From Perkinsus chesapeaki (lineage: Eukaryota; Perkinsozoa; Perkinsida; Perkinsidae): DNA of 64,000 nucleotides. Made by a program: the position numbers and the translations under genes. This document shows, piece after piece, positions 50,520-61,375 of this stretch. Within the stretch, counting starts at the first letter, position 1. Each line of letters begins with the position of its first letter. The stretch covers positions 26,979-90,978 of the forward strand of contig JAAPAO010000048.1 of NCBI GenBank assembly GCA_013115145.1, written 5' to 3'. The notes below the pieces were generated by a model. It ran no database searches and had not been told where the DNA came from. It was given only the letters and a program-made list of their open reading frames with translations.

Positions 50520-51306
50520 TTAACAGACTTTATTTGCTTCTTCTTTTTTGCGAAGATTCTCTTTATGTAAAGCCGACAACTCCTCGTGCTTCTTCAAATG
50601 CGCCGTTGACTTGAATTTTCTTGCGCATAAGTGGCATATGGCCGCCGTCTGTAATTCTTCCTGACGAGACCGATGTTCAGTAGCTGATGATGATGAAGTA
50701 GCCTCTGACGGTGCTGGTCGTCTCTTCTTATTCGACGTTGTGACTATACAATTTCCAATAGTCCATATAAAGTGCATCGCACCATTAACTATACCATACC
50801 GTTCTCATCTTCATGCCTATGCCGTTTAACTTCTTCTTCTTCTGGTGGCGGTGGTGCTTGTGACCCAAGAATAGAACTCATACCTAAGCCGTTGGTCGGC
50901 GGTATTGTTAATCATTCAACCCCCCAAGAATAATAAACTCCACCTTCAGTGGATTCAGCTGTTGGTTGTTGTTCGAGCACCTTTTCGTGGTGCATAAAAC
51001 CACCGTAAACCTGACAACGATAGGAATCAACAACTAACGCGGATAACAACACTCACGCTAGTGTAGCCCTGCATCAGCGAGTTATTGGAGTATTTCATCG
51101 AACGAATAGTGCCATTGACGTTCCTTGTAACACCAGTACTGGTGCCTGATACAACAACAACAACAACAAAATTAAATTCGGCATTAGGAGGAGAATTCGT
51201 GCTACCTTTGTTGTTGGACATTTTGGCGTCTCTAGGGATGCTCTCATCTTCAGAGTCAGATAAACCAAATGCATCGCTCACACGAATGGTTTGTCGTCGA
51301 GGCATT
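50520..51306 (-). CDS. C2H2-type zinc-finger protein (RBM5/RBM10-like finger)
   Basis: Begins MPRRQTIRVSDAFGLSDSED at 51306. After several introns it gives NGTIRSMKYSNNSLMQGYTS, VYGGFMHHEKVLEQQPTAES, ILGSQAPPPPEEEEVKRHRH and the C-terminal finger ICHLCARKFKSTAHLKKHEE then LSALHKENL. C-x2-C-x12-H-x5-H spacing with a basic helix resembles the finger in RBM5/RBM10-type splicing factors, where it sits before a G-patch; no G-patch is seen here. It may act in RNA processing. The start is 126 bp from the divergent start at 51432. Confidence 0.6.
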
Positions 51307-51431
51307 GCCAAATAGGAAGGCTTACAGACAACTTTCAATTGTGGATGCGTGCAGGCCGCTCGAGACGCTTTCATAATCGATTAGAATGGCTCGCGCTTTT
51401 CACATGGCGCAAATTTGAACCATCAACCAAT
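51307..51431. promoter_or_regulatory. Probable shared promoter of a divergent gene pair
   Basis: 125 bp separate the two start codons (minus gene at 51306, plus gene at 51432), so both must be transcribed from or through this stretch. No specific element was recognised. Confidence 0.35.
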
Positions 51432-53240
51432 ATGGGAAAATGTGTTAGAAAGAAGAAAGATAAATTGACAAGAGAGGATGTGGAGGCGATCGCGGAGCTG
51501 GTTGAATATAATAAACTCAAAGAGGAGCTCAAACACGAGGAAAGGAATCTTTGGGGACGAATCGACCTCACCGATAGAAATAGCCATGGTCCGCATAGGT
51601 GCTGGTGAATTATGATTGAACTTTTAGATGCCACAGTAAATCGATACTGCTGTCGAGGAACGCCATTTAATGTTGAGAATCTTTTAAGAGGACTGACCGA
51701 TAGTCGAGGACGAACGTATCTTTGGTTGGTCCTGGGAGGTAGGTTGAAGCACGAAAGATATTTTTAGGTTGAAGCAGGTATTTCACAGGAAGTGTCGTTC
51801 CTGGGAGAACTCAGAACGACCGATCCATTAGAAGCAATACGAGCTAATGCGTCTCCGTTAGACAAGGTTAGTTTCTCCCTATAAGAGTCACGCGCCACGA
51901 AACTCTCTCAGATCTTCGAAGAATGGTCGTCTTACTCTGTCCGTACGAATGCGGATGAGCAAATTGAACATCTCGACGGGATGGCGTATCTTTCGCTTAG
52001 ATTATGGTCAAAAGGCGATCCCGTAGACCCCCACTGGCTCGGCCAGGAATCCCTGCTTGCACTTTTTGATTCAATTTCCGTATTTCATCACCCGACCGAC
52101 AACCACCGTCATTTGCTCTTCGCCAAGGTTCGAGCACTCGTAGGTCTGTGGCTCGCTGCAGAGCTCGCTGGTATACCTCTCGGATCTGATAGAGCTTCAA
52201 AGGCGTATCTTTTTGGGATATCTAACCTTGATTCATGTGGTTGGATATCCTTCTTATTGCTCTCATTATGCCTTGATGAATCTCGAGGAAGTCTTACGGC
52301 CCTCGGTGAAATTGAACGATGGTTGTTGACAAGCCAAGGCAAACTGCGGGACAATTTGGCGATCGAATGTCTTGTGTATTTTTTGTGGAAGATAAATTGG
52401 TCTGATGCTGCAGATGGTGAAATTAGGGATTCGTTAAAAAGAATCATCAGCCAAGTTTTTCCTACTGCTAGTCCGCTGGCTAGAAAGTATTGCTGTTTAA
52501 TTTTGTGGCGCGCTGGAATTGGTGGCTCCTTCAGAGATAGACTGGAAGGGATTCTGTCAGACGATGGACGTGATGGTGAGCTGATTGGAGCAGCCTTGCT
52601 GGCTTGGAGTGATTGTAGAGATGGCGTATCTTGGGGTCGAACCGTGCAAGATACGATGGAGGTTAACCTGGAATGTGCATGCGTGCAGTATTGTGGTGCA
52701 AGATGCCTTGGGAGAGACATTCCTATTCTTGATAATTTCATATTATCTTCATTTCACCGTCATATCCACGATGCATCAATTGTCGATATTATCATTTCCC
52801 AAACCAGCACGTTTGATATTCCTTCCGATGCCACGCAAGAAGCAGCAGTTCTCCTACTCACTAGCATAGCTCTCCGTTGCCTTACTCTGCACAAACACAA
52901 ACAATCGCTGCTCGCCAAGATCGCCGCATTATTGGCTCGTTTGTGTGGTATTTCCATCGAGGCTCACAGGAGGGTTTTCGACATTGTCACTCCAGAACTG
53001 ATGGAGCAGCTCAGAGAGTTGGTCGCTGCAGATGATATCTCGGGTGCCGGCAATTTCGTGGCGATAGTGAAAAAAACAAGTAAACATGCTCCTTCCATTG
53101 ATACTACAGACTATTGGTCCTATCAAAATTGGTATTGTGTTGTTTTTATATTGTTCCGGTCAGATCAGCATATTTTATTAAGTCTATTATTATGTCGAGC
53201 CAAGGGTCAACACTTCAGAATTACAATAGTGAGTTGGTAA
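51432..53240 (+). CDS. Orphan protein, possibly helical, multi-exon
   Basis: Starts [20 protein letters not shown] with a charged helix ([20 protein letters not shown]). Introns at 51589-51627, about 51739-51780 and 51867-51911 are followed by one long exon (51912 onward) rich in Leu and Trp ([52 protein letters not shown]). The pattern suggests a helical-repeat (HEAT/armadillo-like) fold, but no family was recognised. The open frame runs to 53240, overlapping the SSNA1 start, so the true end is probably earlier through an unseen intron. Confidence 0.55.
51867..51911 (+). repeat. Introner-like intron, family II (reverse core), in orphan gene
   Basis: 45-nt GT-AG intron containing GAGTCACGCGCCACGAAACT. 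It joins ANASPLDK to [10 protein letters not shown], phase 0. Confidence 0.82.
52487..52534 (+). repeat. Possible in-frame introner (family II) within the long exon
   Basis: GTATTGCTG...CTTCAG spans 48 nt, a multiple of three without stops, and contains TTTTGTGGCGCGCTGG. It could be an intron that annotators would miss, or translated sequence ([16 protein letters not shown]). Confidence 0.4.
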
Positions 53241-53622
53241 AGTGTATTGAAGATTTAAGGGAGAAGAGGGAAGAATTAAACCGTCAAATACTTAAGGTAA
53301 GAAAATGCACCTCAACTGGGAATCGAACCTGCGCTGGCTTTGTTCAGGAAGAAGAGGACAAGGGAAAGATACAGAAGGAGCTGGCTGTCCTGACAGATCG
53401 TTTGCAGAGAATAAATGGTGAGTATTACGCTGAAGCCATTGAGGAGTCGATCTGTATTCAGAATCGTTGGTCCGAAAGACACAGGCTCGAAACGAGTACG
53501 ACAAGACTATACAGGAAACTGAGGCTGCCTATATGAAGATATTGGAGTCGAGCCAAACACTATTGCATGTATTGAAGAGAGAGACAGTTAATTTAACAAA
53601 GAAGAAACAAGTATCGGATTGA
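53192..53622 (+). CDS. SSNA1: SSNA1/DIP13-type microtubule-associated protein
   Basis: Exons 53192-53296, 53348-53417 and 53462-53622 encode about 112 residues. [71 protein letters not shown] and [13 protein letters not shown] follow human SSNA1 without gaps. It is a parallel coiled coil that self-assembles at basal bodies and centrioles and binds microtubules, which suggests a flagellated stage. Introns are 51 nt (tRNA T-arm-like, reversed) and 44 nt. Confidence 0.95.
53297..53347 (+). repeat. Intron with reversed T-arm-like sequence (family V), in SSNA1
   Basis: 51-nt GT-AG intron containing CAACTGGGAATCGAACCTGC, the complement of a GGTTCGATTCC B-box. It is a multiple of three and has no stop, so it looks coding unless compared with SSNA1 homologues. 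Confidence 0.7.
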
Positions 53623-53731
53623 AGAGGAGGAGAAAAGATATAATTAATACATGTTGTCTATGAATAACAAGAAGTCTTGAGTTAAAGTATCTAAGGTTGG
53701 CGCGTGGAAGATACCGTAGAGGTTGATTACC

Positions 53732-55380
53732 ATGCCGTCCGCTCCGACACCACCGGGTATTGCTCTTATCCTCATCGATCATGGGTCGCCGTCCCCAGCT
53801 TGGAATGAAAGTCATGAAAATCTGCTCCCCAAAGTTGAGGCTGAACTCAATCGAAGAGGGTGAGTCTTCACCAACTGCTGCTTCTGCTTTACTGCTGTTG
53901 CTTATTAGATATCGTAACATGTTCGCAGCGATACGATGGTGTCATATGGAGTTTGTGCAGCCGAGTGTTAAGATGACAATGAATGAGTTGGAGGCTGAGG
54001 GTGAGTGTCGATAATGATGATGAAGGCTCCTGTTTGATGAATGAGGGATCATTTTCAGGCATCACTCGAGTAATCGCTATTCCTGTTTTTGTGTCGGTCA
54101 GTTCGCATTCGGAGAGGGACCTTCCTAATATATTAAACATAAGATTTCATCCAGATCAAGTAGATATGAGCGCATGCGTGCAGAAAGATACTCTGTATTT
54201 TTTACTAGGATTCAGAGATGGGGCGTTATACCGGTCGATTGCCGGTTACTTTATGTACGCCCTTGGACCATCAACATAATTTACTCCCAAAAGTTATAAC
54301 AGAACAAGCAGTTGAAATGATGGAAGAGGACGAGAACCGAGGTCGGCAGCAGTTGGAGTATCTTTTTGCACTGGGAAGATTTTTTCTTATCAGATCCAGA
54401 CAGAACAGCAGCGGTGGTGTTATCACATGGTGATGGCTGTGAGCATTTTTGGAAGCATCTTCATCGGGCTATTAATAATCGCATCTTATCTCACACTGGC
54501 ATCAAGACATGTGATGGCCTTTATGTTCAAACACTTCGATCACCTCAGGTATATCCACCACTTCTTCCTCCTCCTCCTCCTCCTCAACCCCATCATCATC
54601 GGGGAATATAAAACTCACACCTTCCATTCTGTTGTCATCCTTCTCTCTATTATCTGATATATTATTTGCCTACTTGTCGATTTTTACTTGATATCGTCTT
54701 CGTAATCGTCTTCGTAATCGTCTTTATTATTAAACTTGTACCTTATTCAATGGTGTGTGGTCACTGACATGTTTATTTTAGTCCCAAAGAAGGTTCCGTG
54801 ATTACTGCAAGAAGGTCCTGTCAGATGGTTCCATAGACACCCTATTAGTTTTTACAGCTTTTAACGGTACATCGGGCTCCACGTTCGTCACCAGAGCTGA
54901 AACTGGTCTCATCAAAAGGAAAGAGGAAGGTCAGTCCTCCTCCTTCTGGCTTCAATATCGCAATCTTAAATATTTCCTGTTCCTGTTGTATTTTGTATTT
55001 GTAAGCTATTTGTATAATCGTCTCTGTTGTATGACTTTAGGTATTCCGAGTGGTGTTGTTGGGTGTTCGAGCATATTCCTATCGAATCCATTGATGATAA
55101 GCTCTTTGGCCGACTGCGCTATTAATGCATGCCAAGTTATTACTGGAAGAAAAGAGGTCCCAGAATTAGATGGCGAAGAGAAGAAGGTATCTTAGCTTCA
55201 TGCTTGCCTTTCACTCTTTGTTAACCTATCTACAAGATCCGCCTCAATTAGGCAATGATATTGCCTTTCTTTGCTCAGTCTGTCCCTCCGTATAACCCAC
55301 CATTTTGGCTCACCAGAGACTCCACTCCGGGATATAATGATAGAACTGTTATCGGTGACGTACCTAAATATAGCAGGTAA
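53732..55380 (+). CDS. CbiX/SirB-like (chelatase-fold) protein, tandem copy 1
   Basis: Exons 53732-53859, 53909-54000, 54059-54159, 54209-54341, 54394-54548, 54782-54929, 55041-55185, 55279-55380. Two half-domains are seen. IALILIDHGSPSPAWNESHE and RVIAIPVFVSVSSHSERDLP resemble the N-terminal strand/His and SSHS-E motifs of sirohydrochlorin chelatase-like proteins. The second half has AAVVLSHGDGCEHFWKHLHR and LVFTAFNGTSGSTFVTRAE. The C-terminus has PPYNPPFWLTRDSTPGYNDR. No signal peptide. If a chelatase, it would insert metal into a tetrapyrrole; substrate unknown. Assignment rests on motifs by eye. Confidence 0.65.
54160..54208 (+). repeat. Intron with family VI/III motifs, in CbiX-like copy 1
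   Basis: 49-nt GT-AG intron with GCGCATGCGTGCAGAAAGATACTC. The AAAGATACT part equals the unit of the 26.4 kb array. The corresponding intron in copy 2 (56269-56331) has no such motifs. Confidence 0.7.
54342..54393 (+). repeat. Introner-like intron, family III, in CbiX-like copy 1
   Basis: 52-nt GT-AG intron containing GAGTATCTTTTTGCACTGGG followed by AAGATTTTTTC. The donor at 54342 (not 54358) keeps the frame DENR|DPDRTAAVVL. The paralogue has an intron at the same place (56450-56502) with unrelated sequence. Confidence 0.82.
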
Positions 55381-55764
55381 GAGGAGTCCAACAACTACTT
55401 GGCTCCTCACTTGTTTATATCCCCTCATCAGGAGCTCATCCCATCTAGGGTCCACTGATCCCATAAGGGCATCAGTGGACCGAGAATCTATCGATGAGAT
55501 TAAGACAAGTGGTGCCTGAAAATCGGCGACCCCATCTTCCGTGATTTCTAGTAGTGGCAGTTTCATTCAATTGGATGGCGAGTTGAATAAGTGATAATTC
55601 ACCAATAGGGAGTCTTTGAGAGTTACTGCAAGAGATATGATAGACTCTTTACAATAGGAACATACTCACTTCAAGGCACATGAGTTACGGCATAAATCCG
55701 TATTAGTAATAAGGCTAGATTAGGCAACCCTCCTGTTGACCAGTTCAAGTTGACTAGAGGTATT

Positions 55765-57335
55765 ATGTTAAGAACTCTCCCTCCTTCCAGAGTGGCATTG
55801 GTCTTCATAGACCATGGGGCACCAATGCCTTTGTGGAATGATAATCATGAAAAGATGCTCCCTGTTATACAAGAGGAGCTTGAAAGACAAGGGTGAGCTG
55901 GTGGTTAATCCACACTACTATACCACATCACTTCAGTTGTGGTGATATGTTTGCTGCTTTACGGTGGTGTCATATGGAGTTTGCTACTCCAGATATAAAG
56001 ACAACATTAGACACTCTTGAAGATGAAGGTAAGAGAAAGAGGAGAAGGAATATGTGTCACATATGTTGAAGAGACGAGAAACATCCTATCGGACATCTCA
56101 AAGAGTGGTTATTCGACGTGGATATTTTACACCTCAACTCAGCCATGCCAATACTTACCCTTTGCAGGTATTGACAGAGTCATTGCAGTGCCGATCTTCA
56201 TGTCGGTAAGCTCCCATTCGGAGAGGGACTTGCCAAATGTCCTCAACATTAGATACCACCCTGACCAGGTAGCCGCCGCCGCCCCTGAGCCTCCTTCGTC
56301 CTCCATGTCATGCTCATCATGCTGTTTTTAGGATCCTAAGATTCCTCGCTATACAGGCAGACTACCAGTGACTATGTGCACTCCACTTGACCATCAAAAT
56401 AATGTGCTGCCCTCCATTCTAGCCCAACAGGCTTTGAATATGGTCCACGGTAACACAGACATGAACATCATCATCATTCCCTATAACCTCCTCCTATTTT
56501 AGAACCTCTGAGGAAGAGCGCAGTGTTGATACTAGCACATGGTGATGGCTGTGAACACTTTTGGCAACACCTTCTCCGTCGCATCATCCAGGAGATCGTC
56601 CAACATACCGGCGTCGGGTCGTGCGAGGGCTTGTACGTTCAAACGGCACGCTCACCACAGGTGTGCTGCTGCTGCTTGGTTGGTTGATTCGTCTCTGTCA
56701 TTCACCCTCTTAGTCACAACGAAGGGTTCTGAAGCGATCATCTGAGTTATTGTCGAATGGATTCAACGAAGTCATTGTGCTGTCGGCATCCAATGGCACG
56801 ACTGGAGCATCTTTCTTGGAGAGAATTAACAGAGGTTTACAAATTAGAGGCGAATCAAGTATTATACATCTTACAGCGATGCACTCGACGATTGGGACCC
56901 AAATCGTTATATTTTATTTTGCTTGGTCAATTTCCCTCCGGAGGCGAATCACAGAAGCTAATCGATAATACTGAACATTGGTGATATGTGTATTTATGTT
57001 TATGGTTTAGGTTTATCCGATAGAGTAATTGGTTGCACTGAGTCATACCTACTCAATCCCGTGCTCATCGAGGCTATTGTTAAATCTGCTATTGGAGCTT
57101 ATAATGTATCCCAAGGTTTAAAACCGGTACCTTCCCTGGAAGGTGATGATGAAGCCAGAGTACGCATCATCGTCATTCTGTCGTAGTGATTCTATTTAAC
57201 TTCCGTTAGACTGTGCCACCCTATAATCCACCATTCTGGCTTACTAGAGACATCAACCCTGGTTACAACGATAGGACTGTTATTCAATACTTGAAGTCAG
57301 GAAGAGATGGCAATATGGTTCATGTTAGTTCATAG
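55765..57335 (+). CDS. CbiX/SirB-like (chelatase-fold) protein, tandem copy 2
   Basis: Exons 55765-55892, 55937-56029, 56168-56268, 56332-56449, 56503-56660, 56714-56858, 57011-57159, 57210-57335. It matches copy 1 in every exon: VALVFIDHGAPMPLWNDNHE, RVIAVPIFMSVSSHSERDLP, AVLILAHGDGCEHFWQHLLR, EVIVLSASNGTTGASFLERI, PPYNPPFWLTRDINPGYNDR. All seven introns sit at the same positions and phases, so the genes arose by tandem duplication. The C-terminus is longer than in copy 1 (SGRDGNMVHVSS). Confidence 0.65.
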
Positions 57336-57845
57336 CTGATCATGGCTACCAATAGCATTATTTGTATCCTGTGTTAGGTCAGTCGATGATGATGATATGA
57401 GTTGATGCCTTTGAATGAAGTGGCAGTCTGAGTAACCCCTCCCACCCCGACACTGTCGCATTATAAGTTTTTATATAACTTACTCAACTTTTACATGCTT
57501 AAGAGTTTCCGGTAACATTATCGCCATTTTCGTATTGTTGATAAAGTAGCTGGTCATTTGGTGGTGTACCCAATTCTACCTCATAACGCAACAACTTCTA
57601 GCTCTCCCTCGCAGCTTCATTATTCTGTGAGAGGAACAGCGTTACCTCTCATTCTACGTAACACAATCGAAGTGTCCCCCTCTGTGAAGTATTAAATAGT
57701 ATCGAAAATGGCGGTGAAGGATCAAGTTCGAACCGGTCTGTTATTGTGGTACAATCATAATGGCAGTGAGATGATTGACGGACCACCTGGGGGGGGAGTT
57801 CGAAGGTGAGTGGTCCTAAGGATTGTGGTTTAAGTCATCCTTGTC
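57336..57845. other. Intergenic, nothing recognised
   Basis: Downstream of the CbiX-like pair. A run of G (CCACCTGGGGGGGGAGTTCG, about 57783) is the only notable composition feature. Confidence 0.4.
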
Positions 57846-58063
57846 GAGTTTGGGAGTATGCGTCGAAATTGAAGTTCCTATATGCGAAATTGTTTTCACT
57901 AAAGTTGCGAAATTGTATTTCCTAGACAAGTGTAGCGAAATTGAAGTTATTAAATCACCTCCCCGGTGAAATTGAAGTTACTAAACGAGGATCTTAACAT
58001 AAATCTCGCTCGCCTGTCGAAATAGAAGTTACTATTGTCGAAATAGGCGTTGAAAAGGTGTAA
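57846..58063. repeat. Dispersed repeat with GAAATTGAAGTT modules, copy 2
   Basis: Partner of 8903-9085. It is longer, with extra modules (TTTTCACTAAAGTTGCGAAA and GAAATAGAAGTTACTATTGT), so the number of modules varies between copies. Confidence 0.7.
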
Positions 58064-59201
58064 TGGTCACCATTTCAACTGCAGTAGTTAATATAATGGA
58101 TAGCAAATCTACCTATTCATATACATATTCAAGCAGAGCTTACGGTAGAGCAATGAGAAGGTTACCAATAAAAGCTTTCAGTAGCTCATGGACAGCAGCA
58201 CTAGTGGGCAACACGTCAACAGAAATGAAGGTGAAGTTGAGCTCATACATTTCAAGCCATGAATCTTTTGAAGCTCCCTCAACACCTAGAGCGATTTGGT
58301 CATGAAGAGGGTCACGCTGTAGAGAGCAAGATCGGAAAAGGGCGATGTGCGAACAGAAGCGAGTGTAGCACACCGCATTGATGCAGTCAGGCAATGCACC
58401 GGCCGAGGCAGGGCTTGCAGAGCAAACGGCTATCTGGCAGAGATCTGCTGAACTCGCGATGTTTAAAGCTGCCGCTATTTTGAGGTAACCAGATGGTTAA
58501 CTTGATAGAGATAACCCTATTACAGGGAGATAGCTGGGGCTTGTGATGATGCACTGAGCAGCAGGCAGAGTAAACATAAGAAAGAGCAGGTCCGCATATT
58601 TAGTTTAAACAATTGTTAAAACCTTTCCAGGTTGTTACCATTCATCGACATCACCACCAACATTTACATCTGCATAATCAGTCACCTTCAAAACATCCCG
58701 AGCCGAAGTGGGAGTGCTCCGCCTTATCAACTGTACGAGCCCTTTACTTCAGCACGCATGTGACGGGCACATCACGGTTATTTCCCACCGACGATGTTCA
58801 CTTTCATGATCACATCCATCGCCATCATCACTTAATATGACCTGTATGGTATAATTGTTGAGCTATTTATTTGCTGGATGGGCGGGAAGTTTACTATAGA
58901 AAATGCACACTCGTGGACCTTGACCTTTTTATTGTATAGATTACGGAAGTTGAGAATTCGAAGATTGAAAGCCTCGGACTCCTCGGTGGCAACAACTTGT
59001 TGCTTTGCCTTGCTATGCACACCCAAACTTATGACTCAACAGCAACTCGTCACGATAGAAAATAATCACTAACACATCATACTTCAGAAATTACTTGGGT
59101 CATAGGCGAACGAAACTCACGAACAAGGAGGCACGGCGTGACTACATACTCATCAGAAGAATGCTGTCAATCAACAAGACATTACTGTAAAAGATTTCAC
59201 T
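58064..59201. other. Gene-poor stretch, small unassigned open frames
   Basis: Open frames at 58063-58305 (+) and 58613-58840 (+, His-rich) show no recognisable family. I see no splice pattern that would join them. Confidence 0.35.
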
Positions 59202-59420
59202 TTAGCATGGAATATCAGCGGCGGTACCAATCTCTTTAAGATTGTGGCATTTATGATCCTCACCGCAATAGCTGAAGATGCAATCAGGACGTTCATTACA
59301 AATACGTTGGCAATGTTCACCACTTGCACGAAGAAGCTTATCCGCGATCATAATGGCAGAACCAGCTTGAACGTAATTAAGTAGAAAAGAGATGATGGCA
59401 ATGAAGGGGATGAGAGACAT
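59202..59420 (-). CDS. Small secreted Cys-rich protein, 72 aa
   Basis: MSLIPFIAIISFLLNYVQAG is a signal peptide. The mature part has seven cysteines in about 40 residues (HCQRICNERPDCIFSYC, then EDHKCHNL and a final Cys). The spacing recalls PAN/Apple-like or other disulfide folds but is too short to assign. It could be an extracellular adhesive or defence-type peptide; function unknown. Confidence 0.6.
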   Translation of the reverse strand: MSLIPFIAIISFLLNYVQAGSAIMIADKLLRASGEHCQRICNERPDCIFSYCGEDHKCHNLKEIGTAADIPC

Positions 59421-59732
59421 TATTATACGATAGAGGGGGAGATGACAACTGGTGGAACTAATCCGGCTGATATCTAATTACCAATTAAGAAGTGTATAGT
59501 GTACGCATGCACATAATGAACATGCGGTAACGATGAAACGATTGTGGGTGCTTCAATATGGTCAAGCGATATTTTTTTATCGGATATATCCTGTCCCTCC
59601 TCGGCACTCTTTAATTGAACTAATCCACTAGTACGCGAGTGATCGGTAACTCCCTTTCGTGACTGGCTAACTGATTGATCGCTTTTTCGAGAGGCCCATG
59701 AATCATAAATAACTACTCATAAGGTTGATCAA

Positions 59733-59975
59733 ATGTTAAGAAGTGTGAATACTGTTGCACGATATGGAAGTAGAACACTCGGAATTGGAGGAGGAAAGGG
59801 TTCGCAAACAGTTCGTTTCATCTCACCTCGTTTTGATGAGAAAATAATATTTTTGATAGCGCAGTGCAACGTAGCGATAGTAAAAACCCGTGGGGAGGCG
59901 AGTGCATGCGTGCAGATCATTGTGATGCACGTACACCCAAACACAATACGCAATCGACGAACCGCTTTGGGCTAA
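59733..59975 (+). CDS. Small protein with possible mitochondrial presequence
   Basis: MLRSVNTVARYGSRTLGIGG is rich in Arg and Ser without acids, typical of a mitochondrial presequence. A 36-nt GT-AG segment (59880-59915) lies in the frame. Removing it fuses IIFLIAQCNVAI to IIVMHVHPNTIRNRR, forming one hydrophobic helix. No family recognised; it may be a small inner-membrane subunit. Confidence 0.5.
   Translation: MLRSVNTVARYGSRTLGIGGGKGSQTVRFISPRFDEKIIFLIAQCNVAIVKTRGEASACVQIIVMHVHPNTIRNRRTALG
59880..59915 (+). repeat. Possible short intron with family VI motif
   Basis: 36 nt, GTAAAAACC to GCAG, containing AGTGCATGCGTGCAG. It is a multiple of three with no stop. Without a homologue the splice is a proposal only. 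Confidence 0.45.
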
Positions 59976-60339
59976 ATACTGTTATATTTAGGCCCAACAA
60001 GGTTGTTTGTTAATTATTTTTTCTTAAATCCTAGGTAGGGAGATGTCTCTCGATGGTTAATAAACTGATTTACATAAATCGACAAGAGTATTGTCATTAC
60101 TCATAATACCATCGTAGACATGGATAGCACCAATCTCTCAAACAATCATCGAACTTAATTGAGACTCGGTGCTCTCCCCTTCCCACACTCCCGTACCATG
60201 GGTTTTTACCCCTCCGCTTCGGGATAAATCTACCAATGAACAATGTCAAAGACAGTGGTCGAATTATTGATATTAGTTGTTGTACTTGAAACGAAAGCTC
60301 GAGGTAAGAGCCAACAACAACTATCATGTGAATTTTATG

Positions 60340-61230
60340 CTACGTCAGAGTTACTAATTGCCAATAACTATTTCGGTCTTCCGTAATATCGACAGTTTCG
60401 TGAATGATGGCTTGCTGGGGATAAACGCTAAAAATGGTCCATCGGGAAATGAGAGTACAAATTAGCACCCACCTGAATGGCGTGTTCGACAAGTGGACTT
60501 TCAGAATGAAGATTTGAGCCAAAACACAAGCACACAGTTTTGAGTGTTTTGTCTCTTTCGAGTGCCAATCGCATCAGTGATGCCGTAGTCCTGAAAAAAG
60601 AGCGTTATTATGAAAGTGGATCAATGCCAATCTACCTTATCGTAAGAGTCAAAGCGTCATCTGCTCTCATCTCAGTGCCACAACAAGCCTTTGGAGGATC
60701 TCCGTTAGATTCTACGACTAAATCTACAAACGCATAGTCTTTCAAAGGATTTCATAGAACTTCTCCTACCTTGTGAAGGGTCCTCGGCAACGTTTTCTAT
60801 CACCTCCTTCTACGCATAGCTTTTTGTTAAACCTTCTGGTCTTCCCTTTCGGTCAGCCACGGCATGCTTAGTCACGGGACGAATCTTCGCACGACATGCC
60901 ATCCTTCATCAATTTCGGATGAATGGCTACTTCGAACCTGGAAACCTTAATCTAGCTGTGTTCGCACATATGTCGGGATTCTTCAAAGATAATACGCAAG
61001 GCAGGCGGGAAGAGTCATCGGTCGATGTGTGTGATCGTCCAACCGCGGCAATACGACTTCGACACAAGAGACGGTATCTGATTTGTTAATTGTCCACCTC
61101 GGGCAAGGAAAAGAGGATGGAGAGCGTAAAGATTGAGGTGGACAACTGACTGACTGGCAGGCATCCCTTTCCCTCCTTGAAGCCTCATCTATGGTAGAAT
61201 AACCATCGGCCTCCAGAGCAGATGACATAA
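60340..61230 (-). CDS. Orphan multi-exon gene (tentative)
   Basis: Minus-strand pieces: MSSALEADGYSTIDEASRRE (from about 61226), KDYAFVDLVVESNGDPPKAC then CGTEMRADDALTLTIR (about 60740-60640), TTASLMRLALERDKTLKTVC then LCFGSNLHSESPLVEHAIQ (about 60590-60475) and HETVDITEDR (about 60400). Splice-like GT/AG sites separate them. No domain recognised. Confidence 0.35.
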
Positions 61231-61375
61231 ACACAGAGAGACTTAACCTGATGACGGGTTAGTTGACTATGCCCAGTTGTGCGAATGTTATCATTAGTTT
61301 TTCAACTCGACTCTTCCTTTCCAGTTGAATAAGTATTTACCCATGATGCTAGTAATGGAATTCATGATTTATGGT

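Noticed and set aside
51981-52640. GCGTATCTTT-like strings resembling family III (51981, 52203, 52620, and 30544 in AFG2)
   Set aside because: All lie within long open frames and removing them would break the frame or conserved protein, and the TCGCACT and AAGATTTT blocks are missing.
52673-52687. GTGCATGCGTGCAG in the orphan gene as a family VI intron
   Set aside because: Only 14 nt between GT and AG, too short to splice, and the frame is open through it.
53297-53347. Extra peptide insertion in SSNA1 ([17 protein letters not shown])
   Set aside because: SSNA1 homologues continue directly from RQI to EEED. The segment has GT-AG ends and is an intron.
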